From: Chrysophaeum taylorii
Taxonomy: Eukaryota; Sar; Pelagophyceae; Pelagomonadales; Pelagomonadaceae
Direction: 5' to 3'
Length of the DNA: 64,000 bases
Assembly: GCA_029834535.1 (NCBI GenBank)
Contig: JAQMWT010000106.1
Span: forward strand, 43,529-107,528
The translations under genes were made by a program, and so were the position numbers. A model generated the notes under the pieces. It ran no database searches. It had not been told where the DNA came from and saw nothing but the letters and a program-made list of their open reading frames with translations. Every line of letters begins with the position of its first letter. The stretch's first letter is position 1. Of the stretch, positions 36,171-47,479 are shown piece by piece.

Positions 36171-36868
36171 GCACTCCGAATGATTCTCTCGACTATTCAT
36201 CCGACAGCTCCTCTATTACGCCCTTTATTCAGCATCTGATCAGCACATATCCCGAACTGCATCATCTTCGTTCGCCCATTATTTGTTTTACTGATGCAAG
36301 TTTCGCTGACCGTTCTGACCCTCGCTTAAGATCTCATTCTGGTGTAAGTATTTTCGTATTTGGCAATCTCGTATTCTGGTCTAGCAAACGCCAAACTCTT
36401 ACTGCCAAAAACACCATGGAAGCCGAACTCATCGCCGCTAGCGCAGCCGCTGATGAATGTCAATGGTTTCATAAGATCTTTTCCTCTCACCCTTATCTGT
36501 TTTCACATGATCAAGCTCACGCTATTCCCCTGCTTATTGACAACGCTAGCGCCCTACATGTCGCTAATCATCCTAAAGTCAGTGCTCCCTCTCGTCATAT
36601 CAATTTATGAGAATTTCACATTCGCGACTACCAGGCCAGCTCGGTCATTAGTCCTCTATGGTGTCCCACTCACTACCGGATGGCTGATCATTTTTCAAAG
36701 CTCCTCCCCCGCACTTTATTCCACAAGTTCAAGAACGCCTACGGTTTTCACTCAACATCTTCTTCACCACCATCTCATCAAGTTGCTCTTTCTGCAACCC
36801 TTCCACCGTGCAACTCCGCCCAGAACACGCTCTACATTCTTGTCGATGGAAAATCGCTTCCCGCTTAG
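36065..36868 (+). pseudogene. Copia A RNase H
   Basis: Reads CFTDASFADRSDP, SSKRQTLTAKNTMEAELIAA, LLIDNASALHVANHPK and SAPSRHINL, the copia RNase H order with D, E and D active residues present. A TGA at 36,608 falls where HIDIR-type sequence should continue. The same frame then goes on as EFHIRDYQ and MADHFSKLLPRTLFHKF, the usual copia carboxyl end. One stop codon is the only visible break in this domain. Confidence 0.8.
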
Positions 36869-36939
36869 TTTGATCCAGATTCGCTCAACGAGTTCAATCT
36901 GTGAGGGCGTAGAAAATACAAATGTCGATTTAGGGTTAG

Positions 36940-37108
36940 TACCCACCTATCCTAGGGTTAGCTCTCTCACCTTTAGCACATTTCAATTAAGAAAAACGCT
37001 GTGTTATTCACACCGTGCTGTCCTCGTTATTGGAGACAGATACGAGGGCAGACTACCACTGCTCTCACTCTGCTGAAGGGTAACACAGTTGAAATTACTG
37101 TTCTCTAC
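36940..37108 (+). repeat. 3' LTR of copia A
   Basis: GTACCCACCTATCCTAGGGT to AAATTACTGTTCTCTA, matching the 5' LTR. Preceded by CAATCTGTGAGGGCGTAG and TTTAGGGTTA, the same pre-LTR block as LARD copies 1 and 2. Confidence 0.8.
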
Positions 37109-37317
37109 ACCGGCACGCTCACGATGCACCGTGATGGGGAGACGCCGGTAGAGGCGCGTTGTCTGAGACGCCGTGGCTGCCGCGAGGGAAGGAGCACCCT
37201 CCTTGAGGCCGGTTTTGATGCCAATTTGACGGGCAACACGGTGGAGGGGACCATGTAGATTGTCACTACCCTCCGCGAAAATACCAACTACAAACCCCAG
37301 CACGTGCCCGAACTTAG
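37109..37317. other. Unique spacer between copia A and LARD copy 2
   Basis: About 200 bp with no match to other parts of the window. A short ORF crosses it from the copia A LTR, but it is not conserved elsewhere. Confidence 0.5.
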
Positions 37318-37477
37318 TATCCTCCCCCCAATCCTATCACACTCACACCCAATCACCAATAAAGTCGCTGTGTCGAACACCGTGCCGTTCTTTGTGTCGT
37401 TAGAGACAGTGCGTAAGACCGGCACTACCGCTGCCATCATTCTCTACCAAGGGCACAGTGATTTTTACTGTTCTCTA
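37318..37477 (+). repeat. 5' LTR of LARD copy 2
   Basis: From about GTATCCTCCCCCCAATCC to TTTTTACTGTTCTCTA. Contains CGCTGTGTCGAACACCGTG, the uninterrupted form of the site that carries an insertion in the 3' LTR. Confidence 0.75.
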
Positions 37478-37491
37478 GGTTATGGGCCCAG
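37478..37491 (+). promoter_or_regulatory. Primer-binding site matching the initiator tRNA-Met anticodon region
   Basis: GGTTATGGGCCCAG directly follows the LTR. It is the exact complement of CUGGGCCCAUAACC, the anticodon stem-loop of eukaryotic initiator tRNA-Met. Drosophila copia uses this internal (half-tRNA) priming. Decayed versions follow the LTR remnants at 26,640, about 34,301 and (minus) about 46,620. Confidence 0.75.
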
Positions 37492-37691
37492 TCCGGTACT
37501 GGTAGAGAAACGCCCCTCCGAACGACATCGATCTCGATCGACGTCTCGGACAAAGACCCAGAATTTCCAGGTAAGAGCAATCTCTTGAAGTTCCTGAAGT
37601 TTCTAAGACCGTAGTCAAGTCTAATCGCTTGCTTCCGGTGCAAAAAGTGTGAAAGCTACCAAGCAACAGCGCAAAACGCAACCCCAACAAC

Positions 37692-40600
37692 ATGGCGACT
37701 CACGACACAACCGTCCCGAGTCTGGATTATGCGAAGCAATTCGCTCCCACAACCGTTCGCGCCAACCCCCCCTTCAAAGACAGAGCAATCAAGATCTATG
37801 GCAAGAAAAACAAGCCACAAGAGCGGACATGGACGCTCGCATCGCAGCCGCGGTCGCAACCGCTCTCACCGCATACACGCATGCACCCGCCCCACAACCC
37901 ACCGTCGCCGCAGCGACTCCAACCCCCACTCCGGCTCCACGAAACTCCCCACCGGCTGCTCTTACGGAGAACCCCCCTCAAGCAAACTTCTTTAGAAGTC
38001 GCGACCCAAGACCCGACTGTCTCGATGGTCACCCCCCCTTCTGCCGACAACTCCGCCGGATGTCAAACACCCCACGGCACAGTCTCAGACCCCACTGCCT
38101 TCCCTCCGGACCCAGGCATCGCCAAGGTTACACCACAACCTGGCAAACCCCACATTCACGAGGACACTCCACCTTGTTCCGATATCGCACGAGCAATGTT
38201 GAACACTCCACCACCAACACCACAATACTTTACTCTCTTCACTCCACCAACCCCACCGGAGCCTCCACCTCCTTCACTGAAGCCTAACTCCCCACTATCG
38301 GCGACTCCCACTTCACCATCTATTCAAGTTCCCCACCATCCTCGTGAACCCCCTCGCCGCACCACTCATCTCCTTGATGATCATGCCACCTACGGCCATG
38401 ACGGGCCCGGCACCGTCTTCCCTGACCAAGCCCCCACCGCGGCTCCAGCTCCTGCCGCCCCACTGTCGGATTCCCTTGTCCGATGTCCATCATCTTCCGC
38501 AAATCTCTCTCCTCAGGACTTTCCTCTCCATCCACAAGACCATGAAACCTACGGCCACGACGGCCCCGGCACTTCCATTCCTACCCCAGCTCCTTCCGCG
38601 GCTCAAGCTACTGCCGCCTAACCATCGGACCCTCCTGACAGACCTTCATCACCTTTCGAAAGTCGCTGTTCCCCCGATTTTCATCTCCACCCGCGTGACT
38701 ACGCACTCCACGACTACGACCATTCCTCCGTCTCCACCCAAGCAAAAACTCACCTCCTTTCTCAAAGTTCCAATGCACCTCCGTCTGCGCTCCAACGCGA
38801 GTTGGCCACCACTAAGGCTGCGTTCCACTCCCAAACCGCTGACTTGGCCGCAACCAAGGCCATGCTCATTCGCAAGGACGACGCTTTGTCCTCCACTGCC
38901 GCCAAACTCACCATAACCGACGCCGCCCTGGCTTTCGCCACCGCCCAGCTCGCCATCCAAGCCGACGAATTGGTCTACACCCGCGCGGAACTCCATCTCA
39001 CCCACGCCCAGTTCAAGGCACTCGAAACTGCTCACGCTGATATCCGCAACTCCCACTTCGAAACCAACGCCGTCCTCCGCACCATTCTCACCTCATTAGA
39101 TGCCACCCACCCCACCAACGATACTGCATCGCATCTTTCACCTCCTTTCCCATCCACAACCAACCTTCCTCCCCTTCCGAACCAACCTCCAATGCCTCAC
39201 CCCCGACTCTCCCCGAGTATCATCACCACCTCAACGGATGCCCTGGACCCGGTTCTCCTGGTTCACCACCCACTCCGCCTATCTGTTCTCAACCCCCCGC
39301 CATCTCTGGCCCCTCCTCCTCTGCCAAATCACTCCTCGCCTCTCTGGCACCCCCGAACCCCTTTGCACCCGCTCGCCTTCTCAGCCATCTGATTCATCCC
39401 ATCTCGACCACATCCCCGCTTCCGAGTTGCGAGGGCGTACATCCAACACCGGCGACCGTACCCCTACCACCAGCGACGACCACCACGTGCAAAGTCCCAC
39501 CTAGAAACAAGACCACCAACATCAAGAGTCGACAAGAAACAAGACCACCAACATCAAGAGTCGACAAATTCTGAATTATCAAAAGACAGCTCTTTGCCTG
39601 ATGGTCATGCTCACCATCATGCTGCCAAAACATGCATAAGGGCTTCTTCTCTCTTCGGGCACAACGGCCCAGGAAGCAGTCTTGTCGAAGGAACACCAAG
39701 CCACCTCGATCCCACTTTCGACAAGTCAAAGAACAAGACACCTCGAGATGTTCCCGAGTATTATGCCTACATCGACTATGGCAACCACACCCAAGAACCT
39801 AAGGCCCCGCCGTATTCTATGCCCCAGCCACAAGAGCCGCAGGCTACTGACGACATCCCCTCGGATTCCGCCCCCTGGTATGATGCATACAGCGAAGAAG
39901 CAGGACCGACTTCACTAGCCTCGAAGATGGTCTCCTCGACCATTCCAAATCAGCCGCCTGATCCAAGCACCATCACCAATGCCCCCGCAATGCCGCATCC
40001 ACAAGGACAAGACACGCTGTTAACGGTCCCACGGTCAACATACTCGCAGGAACTCACCGCACCTGCAGGTATCAGCTCAGATTCACCAGGCACTCCCGCC
40101 TTATTCGATATCTCTCGATCAGCCGCTCCCGATCACTTCGAAGCTGGTTCCGCCTCGCTGCCTTCTCTCCCCGAAGACAGGCGCGCACTGCCGCTCACCG
40201 GCGCTCGCTGCTGCACCCACCATCCACCTTCTCGGCCGAATGCACTGGATGACACTGCGCAGCACGTTGCATGGACCCATCTGCGATCACCATTTCACGA
40301 TTCGATGGACGTCTTCGTACGAGCATCAGTCGCAGCACATGATCACCCGTTCCCCAACTTTCAGTCAGAGGACGCACTACTTTCGGCTGCCGACCCTTAT
40401 GTCTCACCGCGACCAAGCTTCTGGAAAGCCTACCCCATGGCTGCAGTAACAGACAACGATTTCGAGAGTTCCGAACGGCCCGATCAGCCGCAAACTATGC
40501 ACGCTTCTACTGCGACCACTTCAGTCCTCTATGTCCCCTTGCATAGCTCTCTTCTGGACGCCACACGCTTGCGCTGCCCCCGGAAAATAGATGTTGTGCT

Positions 40601-42437
40601 CTCAGGAGATATTCTCCGCGCACAATGCACAGACTCGCTACACCCGAACCGCTTCTGTCAGCATTATCGCAGAACTGGAATGTACTACAAATGTCCCACG
40701 CCAGCTGCCGGCTCCAGCACAAACATGCACCAAAGTCACGCACGTTGCCTTCCTCGAAAGCGTCTTATCGCTCGGCACGTAACTCTTCATTCGAGGACGC
40801 ATGTCACATGCCCGCACCTTCGAATGCACTACACGCCTATGGGCAACGTGGGTAACCCTGATCACTACGGCACTCACTGCTCTGGTCCCCGCATCTCCGC
40901 CATTGAGGATGCACCCAGCATGACTGACCCTTCCATCGCCCTAGGTTCTACTGGACTCTCCTTCGGCAATCCCCCTTTTCGAATTCCCGCACTGGACCCC
41001 GAGCATTCGAGGCCGGATACTCTCCACCACGGGATCTCAGCTCACGCGCCCATCTGCCCTACCTTGCAGACAGGTCAGCCGCGAGCCACACCCCTATTGG
41101 CACTGACTTCGGACCTCCCGCATCACGCGCTTTTGCTCTTGGAGCATGACACGCTTCTCGATGCTCTCCGCGTCACCGCCTTCAACACCTAGACACTCGT
41201 CATTTCCACCGACTCTCTGCGCCGCCACGTATCTCACGACCTTCAGATCACCAACATAAGTCACACGCGCCCGCACCACGTCGCGCACGCCTTACGAGGG
41301 CGTATTTCAATTGGTGACCTCACAGGTCTTTCGATGCATTTTCCGACGTCCGACTTTGAACTTACGAGTCACTTTATGGCAATCCCCACTGACAAGACGT
41401 CTGAACCTGCGCAATCATGTCTCTGGAACTCCAAAGCCACAGAAACTGCCAGACAAGAAAGCACTCAGCTCTCCACAGCTGCTCAACAGCTACTTATAGT
41501 CTCGCACATAGCAACGACTACTATCTCGCAGTCTCTCTTGGACGACAAGACGAAAGATAAGACCACAACGGCCAGCTACACCAGCCAGCCCATTGATGTA
41601 GCAGACGAGACAATGCAAACCAACTGCAGAGCACGGTTCCAGAATATGCAGACGATGCCCTGGTCCAACGCTCAGTTGCTCGACCACGCACACGTTCTGT
41701 CACCCGACCTTGCACTGCTACTGGCTCCTGTCTCATTCATAGCTTATGCACCCCATCCGATGGATCAGTCCTTAAGATATGTCCCGCTCGCAGAAGCACC
41801 ACTGTTGGACACACAGGTACATCATGAAGATACAGGTAAGCGCACCACGATCACGCGCATCAGCTCATTGCGCCTATATGATCACCAAGAGATGAAGCTA
41901 CAGCTTTGATTGTTCCCTTCGCCTCTGAACGACAAAGGCCGCCTTCCAGCCTCCCAGGCACCTGACCCGTCCCTGTCGCTGCAATCCGCATTAGCACAGA
42001 CGATCTCGCCTCCCTGCACGACCGCAGATCAGGCACAGGCCAATGTCAGCATTCACCAGAGTTATGCGCACCCGCTGGAATCTTACCAGCACGGCTTCCT
42101 CAGCCAGTCAGGTCACTGCACCACCTCGGTCTCCCCTGGCACCAGGTCAACGTATCGCTCATTCGCGATCACAAGTCATCTATTGGACGACGATGATCTC
42201 GAGTATGGAACCATCGCAACGCTGGAGTCATACCCAAGAAGGAATCCTACTTTGGAGTCACCTCAGCCTCTCCCACAAGAACTTTGGCCACCAGACGCCG
42301 CTCGTGGTTTCTCCATTGGCTTCCTCCAGAGCTTTTTGACTGCAGCAGAGACAAAATGCAACCTTCCCATGCGACTATACCCGCATTCTCGTTTGGGACA
42401 CAAGCATTTACTTCATGTCCGATGTTTACGCTCATAG
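37692..42437 (+). pseudogene. LARD copy 2 gag-like long frame
   Basis: One reading frame starting at ATG 37,692 (MATHDTTVPSLDYAKQF) runs to 42,437, broken by stops at 38,619, 39,390, about 39,501, 41,190 and 41,907. The MATHD start is shared with the minus copy at 46,395, supporting this start. Features: Pro/Thr-rich region (AAATPTPTPAPRN), a twice-repeated TYGHDGPGT motif, and an Ala-rich heptad helix (about 38,820-39,065). Then a Ser/His/Pro-rich tail; its longest open part is 39,594-41,192, 532 codons. Probably a structural protein that assembles with a helper element's proteins; no domain is recognised. Confidence 0.5.
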
Positions 42438-44875
42438 TACCGCCACACACGACAACCAAGATAGAAGTGGACTGCGTTCCACCCTCATCTCTGAGCGCTA
42501 CCCCCGACATGCTGCTCCCGGCACTACTAGCCAGTCCCATTACGTCTGATTCAGCTCCCATCGCTTTTTATGACGTCATACGTCACATTCCGATTACAGC
42601 CCAGACACTGCACAGGCTCCTATGCACTCGCAACGGCACGCTCACCGCCCCTCTCGGTTTAGACTACGAACATTGCGCCATCCCCATGGTGCACTCACAG
42701 TCAACTGAGATGCACGCTCGCTTGTCGCACAGTACGATGCCCGAACACCTTTCGGTTCAAGATAAGCAGAACACTGTCGTCTCAGCCACCGCTGACGCGC
42801 CCTCTCAGACCGCCGCCCGGCTCCGCGCTCGTTGCACAACCACGGTCTCTCCGCCTCACCGGCAATTCGAAGATTTCACCCAGTTCGAATTACGAGGGCG
42901 CATTAGTCTCCCACCGACGACAAGAATCGTTTCGATTCGTATCAGTCATGCCTCCTATGGCTACTCTGGCTACATCGGAACACAATTCAAGGCACGTACC
43001 GAAGTCCCTCTTTCTAAGGATCTCTGTCACACGCCAAGACCTGATGAGTATTCGTCGCTCCTCCCCGCTTCAACGCGACTCCCGACGACCAAATCCCCGA
43101 CGATTTGTGATGACACTAAGCTCCGTCATCAATGCAATTCAAACCCCCCACGCTCTTCCGTCAGTCTCTCGCAGGTCACACCTCTCAAGTTTCAGCTCGC
43201 TCGATTTTATCCTGCATGCTGCCATATGCGAACGAAATACTGTCACGCCAAAGCCACACGTCGCAGTTATCGCCAGTCTCGCGCAATAAATGCCGCCACT
43301 ACATGAGAGCCGCTCGCAGAGTCCTTTGCTCACCTTTCTTAACGTCCCTCCCAGCACTATGCTTGACGTTGAAGCTCTGCGCCATTATGGTTCGGTTACA
43401 ACACAACTTCACGCGAAAATCCTCGTCCAGTTCTGATCATATTTCGCATCTGTCGACATTGTTATCAGAATCATGCTTCGGACACAACTCGGACTGCACT
43501 AGCGTTTTACGCTCCTATGACGCACTCGGTTCGCTCCTCTCCGTTCACACTGCAGGTTCCATCTTGCAGAACTCCGAGCCCAACAGCCGCCATTGCGATT
43601 CGCACCCAGTCGACACTTTCGGTAGCACCCGCGAGGATAAACCCCAATCCACAGGTTGGACACGCGCTCTGCCCTCAGCATTCCACCGAATCTCACTACC
43701 GCGTACCGCTAGTCCCACCCAGTTGTGTTACGAATCAAGGGAAGTTAACTGCCATGCCTATCCACTTCTTCATTCCCACACACTCGCTGAAAGTCACAGT
43801 ATCGCATGACTCATTGCCGGACAGTTCTCGCATTATGGACAGGACCTCGCATCATGTTCATTCTTCGGACATCCCCCGTCCACAGATCAATCCTCTCTTG
43901 AAACATACGCTCCCTTCACGTTGTATACTGTACAGCTCTCGCATATCGACAACACCCTCCTGTCGAATGTCTCATCTTTCAGTCACTGCACGATTCACCA
44001 GGGATGCACCACGCTCCCTCGCGCTTGTACATCAAGGGAAGCTCGATTCTGGTGAAAACGACTCCGGACATGAAATGAACACTGGATCATTCGATTGTCA
44101 CGACTCAGAATTACTTTGCCGAATAGAACACGAAAGATGCGACTACGACAATACCTTCATAGTCAACTCTTCCCCAGGCAAGGACAATAACTTCGAACAG
44201 TCCATCGCCTTCAGGCATTTTCTTCTGTTGCCCAACTCTTCGGCATTTTCTGCACAGGGCACCGACTCTTCTGCACAGGACACACGCCTGTATCCACCAT
44301 CATACGCGATACACTTGCAAACCTCAGTCCCAGCCCAACCATCTTTCGATGATAACCAGTGGCGACTTCCACCAGACCACAACTTCAAGTCCACAGCAAA
44401 TTTAGAGTTTTCATATTTATGGCCACCCCCAGACAACTTTATCCCAATATCCTCATCGCGCTACGATTATCCGCATATTATTTTAGACGCGCATAGTTTA
44501 GCTTCAGCTGTCCCACGCTACACTTAGGACGACAGCTTCGACACGTATGTGACAGGTAATTCTGGTTCTCTCATCTTCCAGGAACAGCCCCGCCTTACTC
44601 GCTATCATTACGACGATTACCTTACCATGTCGAAACCGATTTGGTTCAATGGTCATATCTCTTCATGGGATAACGCTGCCGCTCAGTCACATCGTCACAC
44701 CTTTACTAGCCCAACTTTAGTCACAATAGAATCTCATCCCTACGGCCACTCTCACTATTCGCCTTTCGATCAATCATTGGTCTGCTGCACAATTCCCGAC
44801 TGCCTGACCCATGATCCCTACTGTTGTAATCAGCTAGACTACCTGTTCTACTACGAGGATCCCCCAGTCATTTAG
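42284..44875 (+). pseudogene. LARD copy 2 second long frame
   Basis: ORFs at 42,284-43,306, 43,517-44,527 and 44,549-44,875 lie in one frame and match 21,310-23,880 of copy 1. The breaks fall at different places in the two copies, which would suit a frame that was once open, though C-rich, stop-poor DNA could also give this. No known domain; Ser/Thr/His-rich. Confidence 0.35.
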
Positions 44876-45415
44876 GATTTATCCACCCGCACGCACCGTC
44901 GTCTTACATCACGGAACGCCCACGACTTAATGCGGACAACATTCGACTTCAACTATGACACTGTTACACTCGCTTATTCTTCACGACATTGTCATTCCAT
45001 CCTTATTTCATCAGTCACTGAACAAGATGATGATCTGAGCTCTCGTACAGAATTCGCCATACTTCGCCATTAGCCCACCTAGCATTTTCCTCCACGTTCC
45101 CTTTTCCTTACGATTGATGTCTTTTCCTTTCCTTGATCATTCACCTTTTCTTGCAATATTCTTTTTATATTGCTTCCCCTCTCAACCTCTTCTCCGTTCA
45201 ACTTCGCGCTCTTTCTCCTTTCTCACTCACGCCCACCTGCTATTCCGCTCTACTCTATCTGTCTCATGCACTTCGCACACTTCTCATTCAACGCCTCCTC
45301 ACAACTCAACGTCCAATTGTCTCTGGCCAGACACTTGCTTTGTTTGTTCCAGATTTCGCTCATCACCGAGTTCAATCTGCGAGGGCGTAGAGATAGAAAA
45401 TTCCATTTAGGGTTA

Positions 45416-45626
45416 GGATACCCCCCCCCCGTAGTCTCACACTCACACCTAAGCACCCACAAATCGCTGTGTCTTTAAATGTCGACTGCTAAGAGGGGGG
45501 GGTGTGTGTGGGGCTGTGTCGAACACCGTGCTGCTCTTTGTGTCGTTTGAGACAGGGCGTCAGGGCAGCACTACCACTGCTACAATTCTCTACCAGATGC
45601 ACAGTGAATTTTCCCTGTCTCTAGGG
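45416..45626 (+). repeat. 3' LTR of LARD copy 2, interrupted
   Basis: Begins GGATACCCCC and ends TTTTCCCTGTCTCTAG. It is longer than the 5' LTR because a GTCGAC cassette sits at 45,474-45,513. Confidence 0.75.
45474..45513 (+). mobile_element. Short GTCGAC cassette inserted in an LTR with duplicated flank
   Basis: TTTAAATGTCGACTGCTAAG plus a G-run and GTGTGTGTGGGG, flanked by CTGTGTC at 45,467-45,473 and 45,514-45,520 (8 bp if the shared G is counted). The 5' LTR has CTGTGTC once, giving a natural empty site. Confidence 0.7.
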
Positions 45627-46395
45627 GGCTTGGTCAGGGATGACGGTGCCGGGGCCGTCATGGCCGTAGGTGGCATGATCATCAGGAAGGGGATGAGTGG
45701 TGCGGCGAAGGGGTTGACGAGGATGTTGGGGAACTTGAATAGATGGTGAAGTGGGAGTCGCCGATAGTGGGGAGTTAGGCTCCAGTGAAGGAGGTGGAGG
45801 CTCCGGTGGGGTTGGTGGAGTGAAGAGATTAATGTTTAGTGGTGGTGGTGGTGCAGTGTTCAACATCGCTGCGGCGATATTCGAACAAGGTGGAGTGTCC
45901 TCGTGAGTGTGGGGTGTGCCAGGTTGTGGAGTAACCTTGGCGATGCCTGGGTCCGGAGGGAAGGCAGTGGGGTCTGAGACTTTGCCGTGGGGTGTTTGAC
46001 ATCCGGTGGGGTGGACGACAGGAGATGGGTTCGGTTCATGTTCGAGAACGTTTTGAACAGCAGGAGGGGTGGTGATCATCGAGATGATCGGGTCTTGGGT
46101 CGCGTCTTCGTGAGAAATTTGCTTGAGGGGGGGGTGCCGTAAGAACAGCTGCTGTGGAAGCTTGTTCAAATTGCTCGTCCTGGTCGAGTTGCTCGTATTG
46201 AGCTTCGATTCTTGCGGCGAGCGCAGCATAGTCGGCAGCGTGTTTTGCTCTGAGATTAGCACAATCAGTGGTGACCCGATTATACAAATCAGCCAGGAGC
46301 TGTTCGAGCGGTTGCCAGAAAGCTCGGAGCTCTTGTGGTGTAGCAAATTGCTTCGCTGATTCCAGACTCGGGGCTTGTGGGTCGTGAGTCGCCAT
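45627..46395 (-). pseudogene. LARD copy 3 gag-like fragment
   Basis: Starts MATHDPQAPSLESAKQFA and, unlike copy 2, keeps a helical amino region (FWQPLEQLLADLYNRV, then an Ala-rich heptad stretch) before the Pro-rich part. A frame change near 46,140 joins it to PPLKQISHEDATQDP-type sequence and then the PTPPEPPPPSLEPNSPLSA region shared with copies 1 and 2. This is the best view of the ancestral gag amino end in the window. Truncated at the junction. Confidence 0.5.
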
Positions 46396-46735
46396 CGTTT
46401 TGGGGTTATGTTTTTGCGCGTTGTTAGCCGCCTTTCACACTTTTGTTCACACGTTTTCACCAGTAGCAAGCGATTAGGCTTGACTACGGTCTTAAAACTT
46501 TCAGGAACTTCAGGAGATTGCTCTTACCTGGAAACCCTGAGTCTTTGTCCGAGACGTCGATCGAGATTGATGTCTTTCGGAGGGCGTTTCTCTACCAGTA
46601 CCGGACTGGGTCCAAACCTAGAGAACAGCAAAAATCACAGTGCCCCTGGTAGAGAATGGTGGCAGTGGTAGTGGTCCCTTTCGTCCTGTCCTTTAACGAC
46701 ACAAAGAGCAGCACGGTGTTCGACTCAGCGATTTG
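45627..46735 (-). mobile_element. LARD copy 3: inverted 5' part
   Basis: On the minus strand: LTR end (46,735 to about 46,622), decayed primer site GGTTTGGACCCAGTCCGG, leader, ATG at 46,395 and gag, ending abruptly against the 3' LTR of copy 2. Only the first ~1.1 kb is present, so copies 2 and 3 form a tail-to-tail junction. Confidence 0.75.
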
Positions 46736-46744
46736 TTGGCGTTT

Positions 46745-47132
46745 AGGTGTGAGTGTGGCCGTTGGTTGCGATGGAGGACGGCGCCTAACATGCTTGCTCC
46801 CTGCTGCGGCCCCGGCCGTCCCGGAGTGAGACGGTGCCTGCTCGCCTCCCAGGCTGGCCGGTTAGCACCCGGAAAGTCCGCGCTGGGATGGGGTTCGCTC
46901 GGTTGGGCAGAACGCGACGGACAGGTCGATTGTTTGTGGACCAACACGTTTGCAGCCTGCGACGCTTTTGCACGACTTCGCACAAGACCGCGCGCAGTGG
47001 CGGTCCGTCATCAACGAGTCCTCGTCCCTCGCCTCAGCCCCAACTGCGCGATTTTCCTCCGTGATTCCGGATCGGCTCCTGCCTGTCCGGCCTGGCTCCC
47101 GTGCTCGGGAGAGGTCTGAAGTTAGTTAGTAG
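46745..47132. mobile_element. Copy of the GCATGGGAGCC small-element family
   Basis: From GGTTGCGATGGAGGACGGCG (also at 33.86 and 31.17 kb in reverse) to GGTCTGAAGTTAGTTAGTAG. It contains ATTTTCCTCCGTGATTCCGG and the GCACAAGACCGCGCGCAGTG block of the 33.5-34.06 kb arms. One arm only. Lies between LARD copy 3 and copia B. Confidence 0.7.
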
Positions 47133-47135
47133 TTA

Positions 47136-47287
47136 TGTTACGAATGGTATGAGGCGTTAGACTAGCGATAAGAGAAAGACGTAAGGATACTTGTTACGAA
47201 TGGTATGAGGCGTTAGACTAGCGATAGGAGAAAGACGTAAGGATACTGGATACGTGGTGCAGGGGTAAGTGTCATAGCTTCTTCACA
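47136..47287 (-). repeat. 3' LTR of copia B with duplicated end
   Basis: The 96-bp LTR (47,192-47,287; plus strand TGTTACGAATGGTATGAGGC ... AGCTTCTTCACA) is preceded by a second copy of its first 56 bases (47,136-47,191). TG...CA ends are present. Confidence 0.85.
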
Positions 47288-47479
47288 CAGGTGCTGGAAA
47301 AGAAGGAAAAGGAAAAAGGGGTAAGTGAGGTCTTCACACAGGTGCTGGAAAAGAAGGAAAGGGAAAAGGGTAAGTGAGACGCTCACAGAGGAGAAGCTTT
47401 GAGGAAGACGTCACATTTGAGGAAGACGTCACAAGGCATTGTGGCAAGAAAAAAGAGACAACAGAGATCAGGGCGAAGA

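Larger units (their letters stand above)
26469..37108 (+). mobile_element. Copia A: degenerate Ty1/copia element carrying a DNA methyltransferase
   Basis: Bounded by two related ~170-bp LTRs (26,469-26,639 and 36,940-37,108; about a dozen mismatches by eye). Internal order: gag (26.8-28.8), protease (29.0-29.4), C5-MTase (29.65-31.73), integrase (32.25-32.75), RT (35.0-36.1) and RNase H (36.06-36.87). Protease before integrase before RT is the Ty1/copia order. About 10.6 kb is long for the family because of the methyltransferase and three small insertions (30,836-31,210; about 33,495-34,060; 34,118-34,567). Many frame breaks make it an inactive relic. No flanking target duplication was found. 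Confidence 0.8.
37318..45626 (+). mobile_element. LARD copy 2: complete LTR-to-LTR element
   Basis: 5' LTR (about 37,318-37,477), primer site (37,478-37,491), leader, gag-like ATG at 37,692, and two long broken frames (37,692-42,437 and 42,284-44,875). The pre-LTR motif CAATCTGCGAGGGCGTAGAG lies at 45,376, followed by the 3' LTR, which is itself interrupted. At about 8.3 kb it has room for a full pol but shows no protease, integrase, RT or RNase H motif in either strand's long frames. LTR ends, pre-LTR block and gag Pro/Ala stretch are shared with copia A. Confidence 0.75.

Noticed and set aside
26469-37108. TG...CA termini for the copia A and LARD LTRs
   Set aside because: Their LTRs appear to begin near GTACCC or GATACCC and end TTCTCTA. 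I could not place TG and CA at the ends, so exact LTR borders remain approximate by a few bases.
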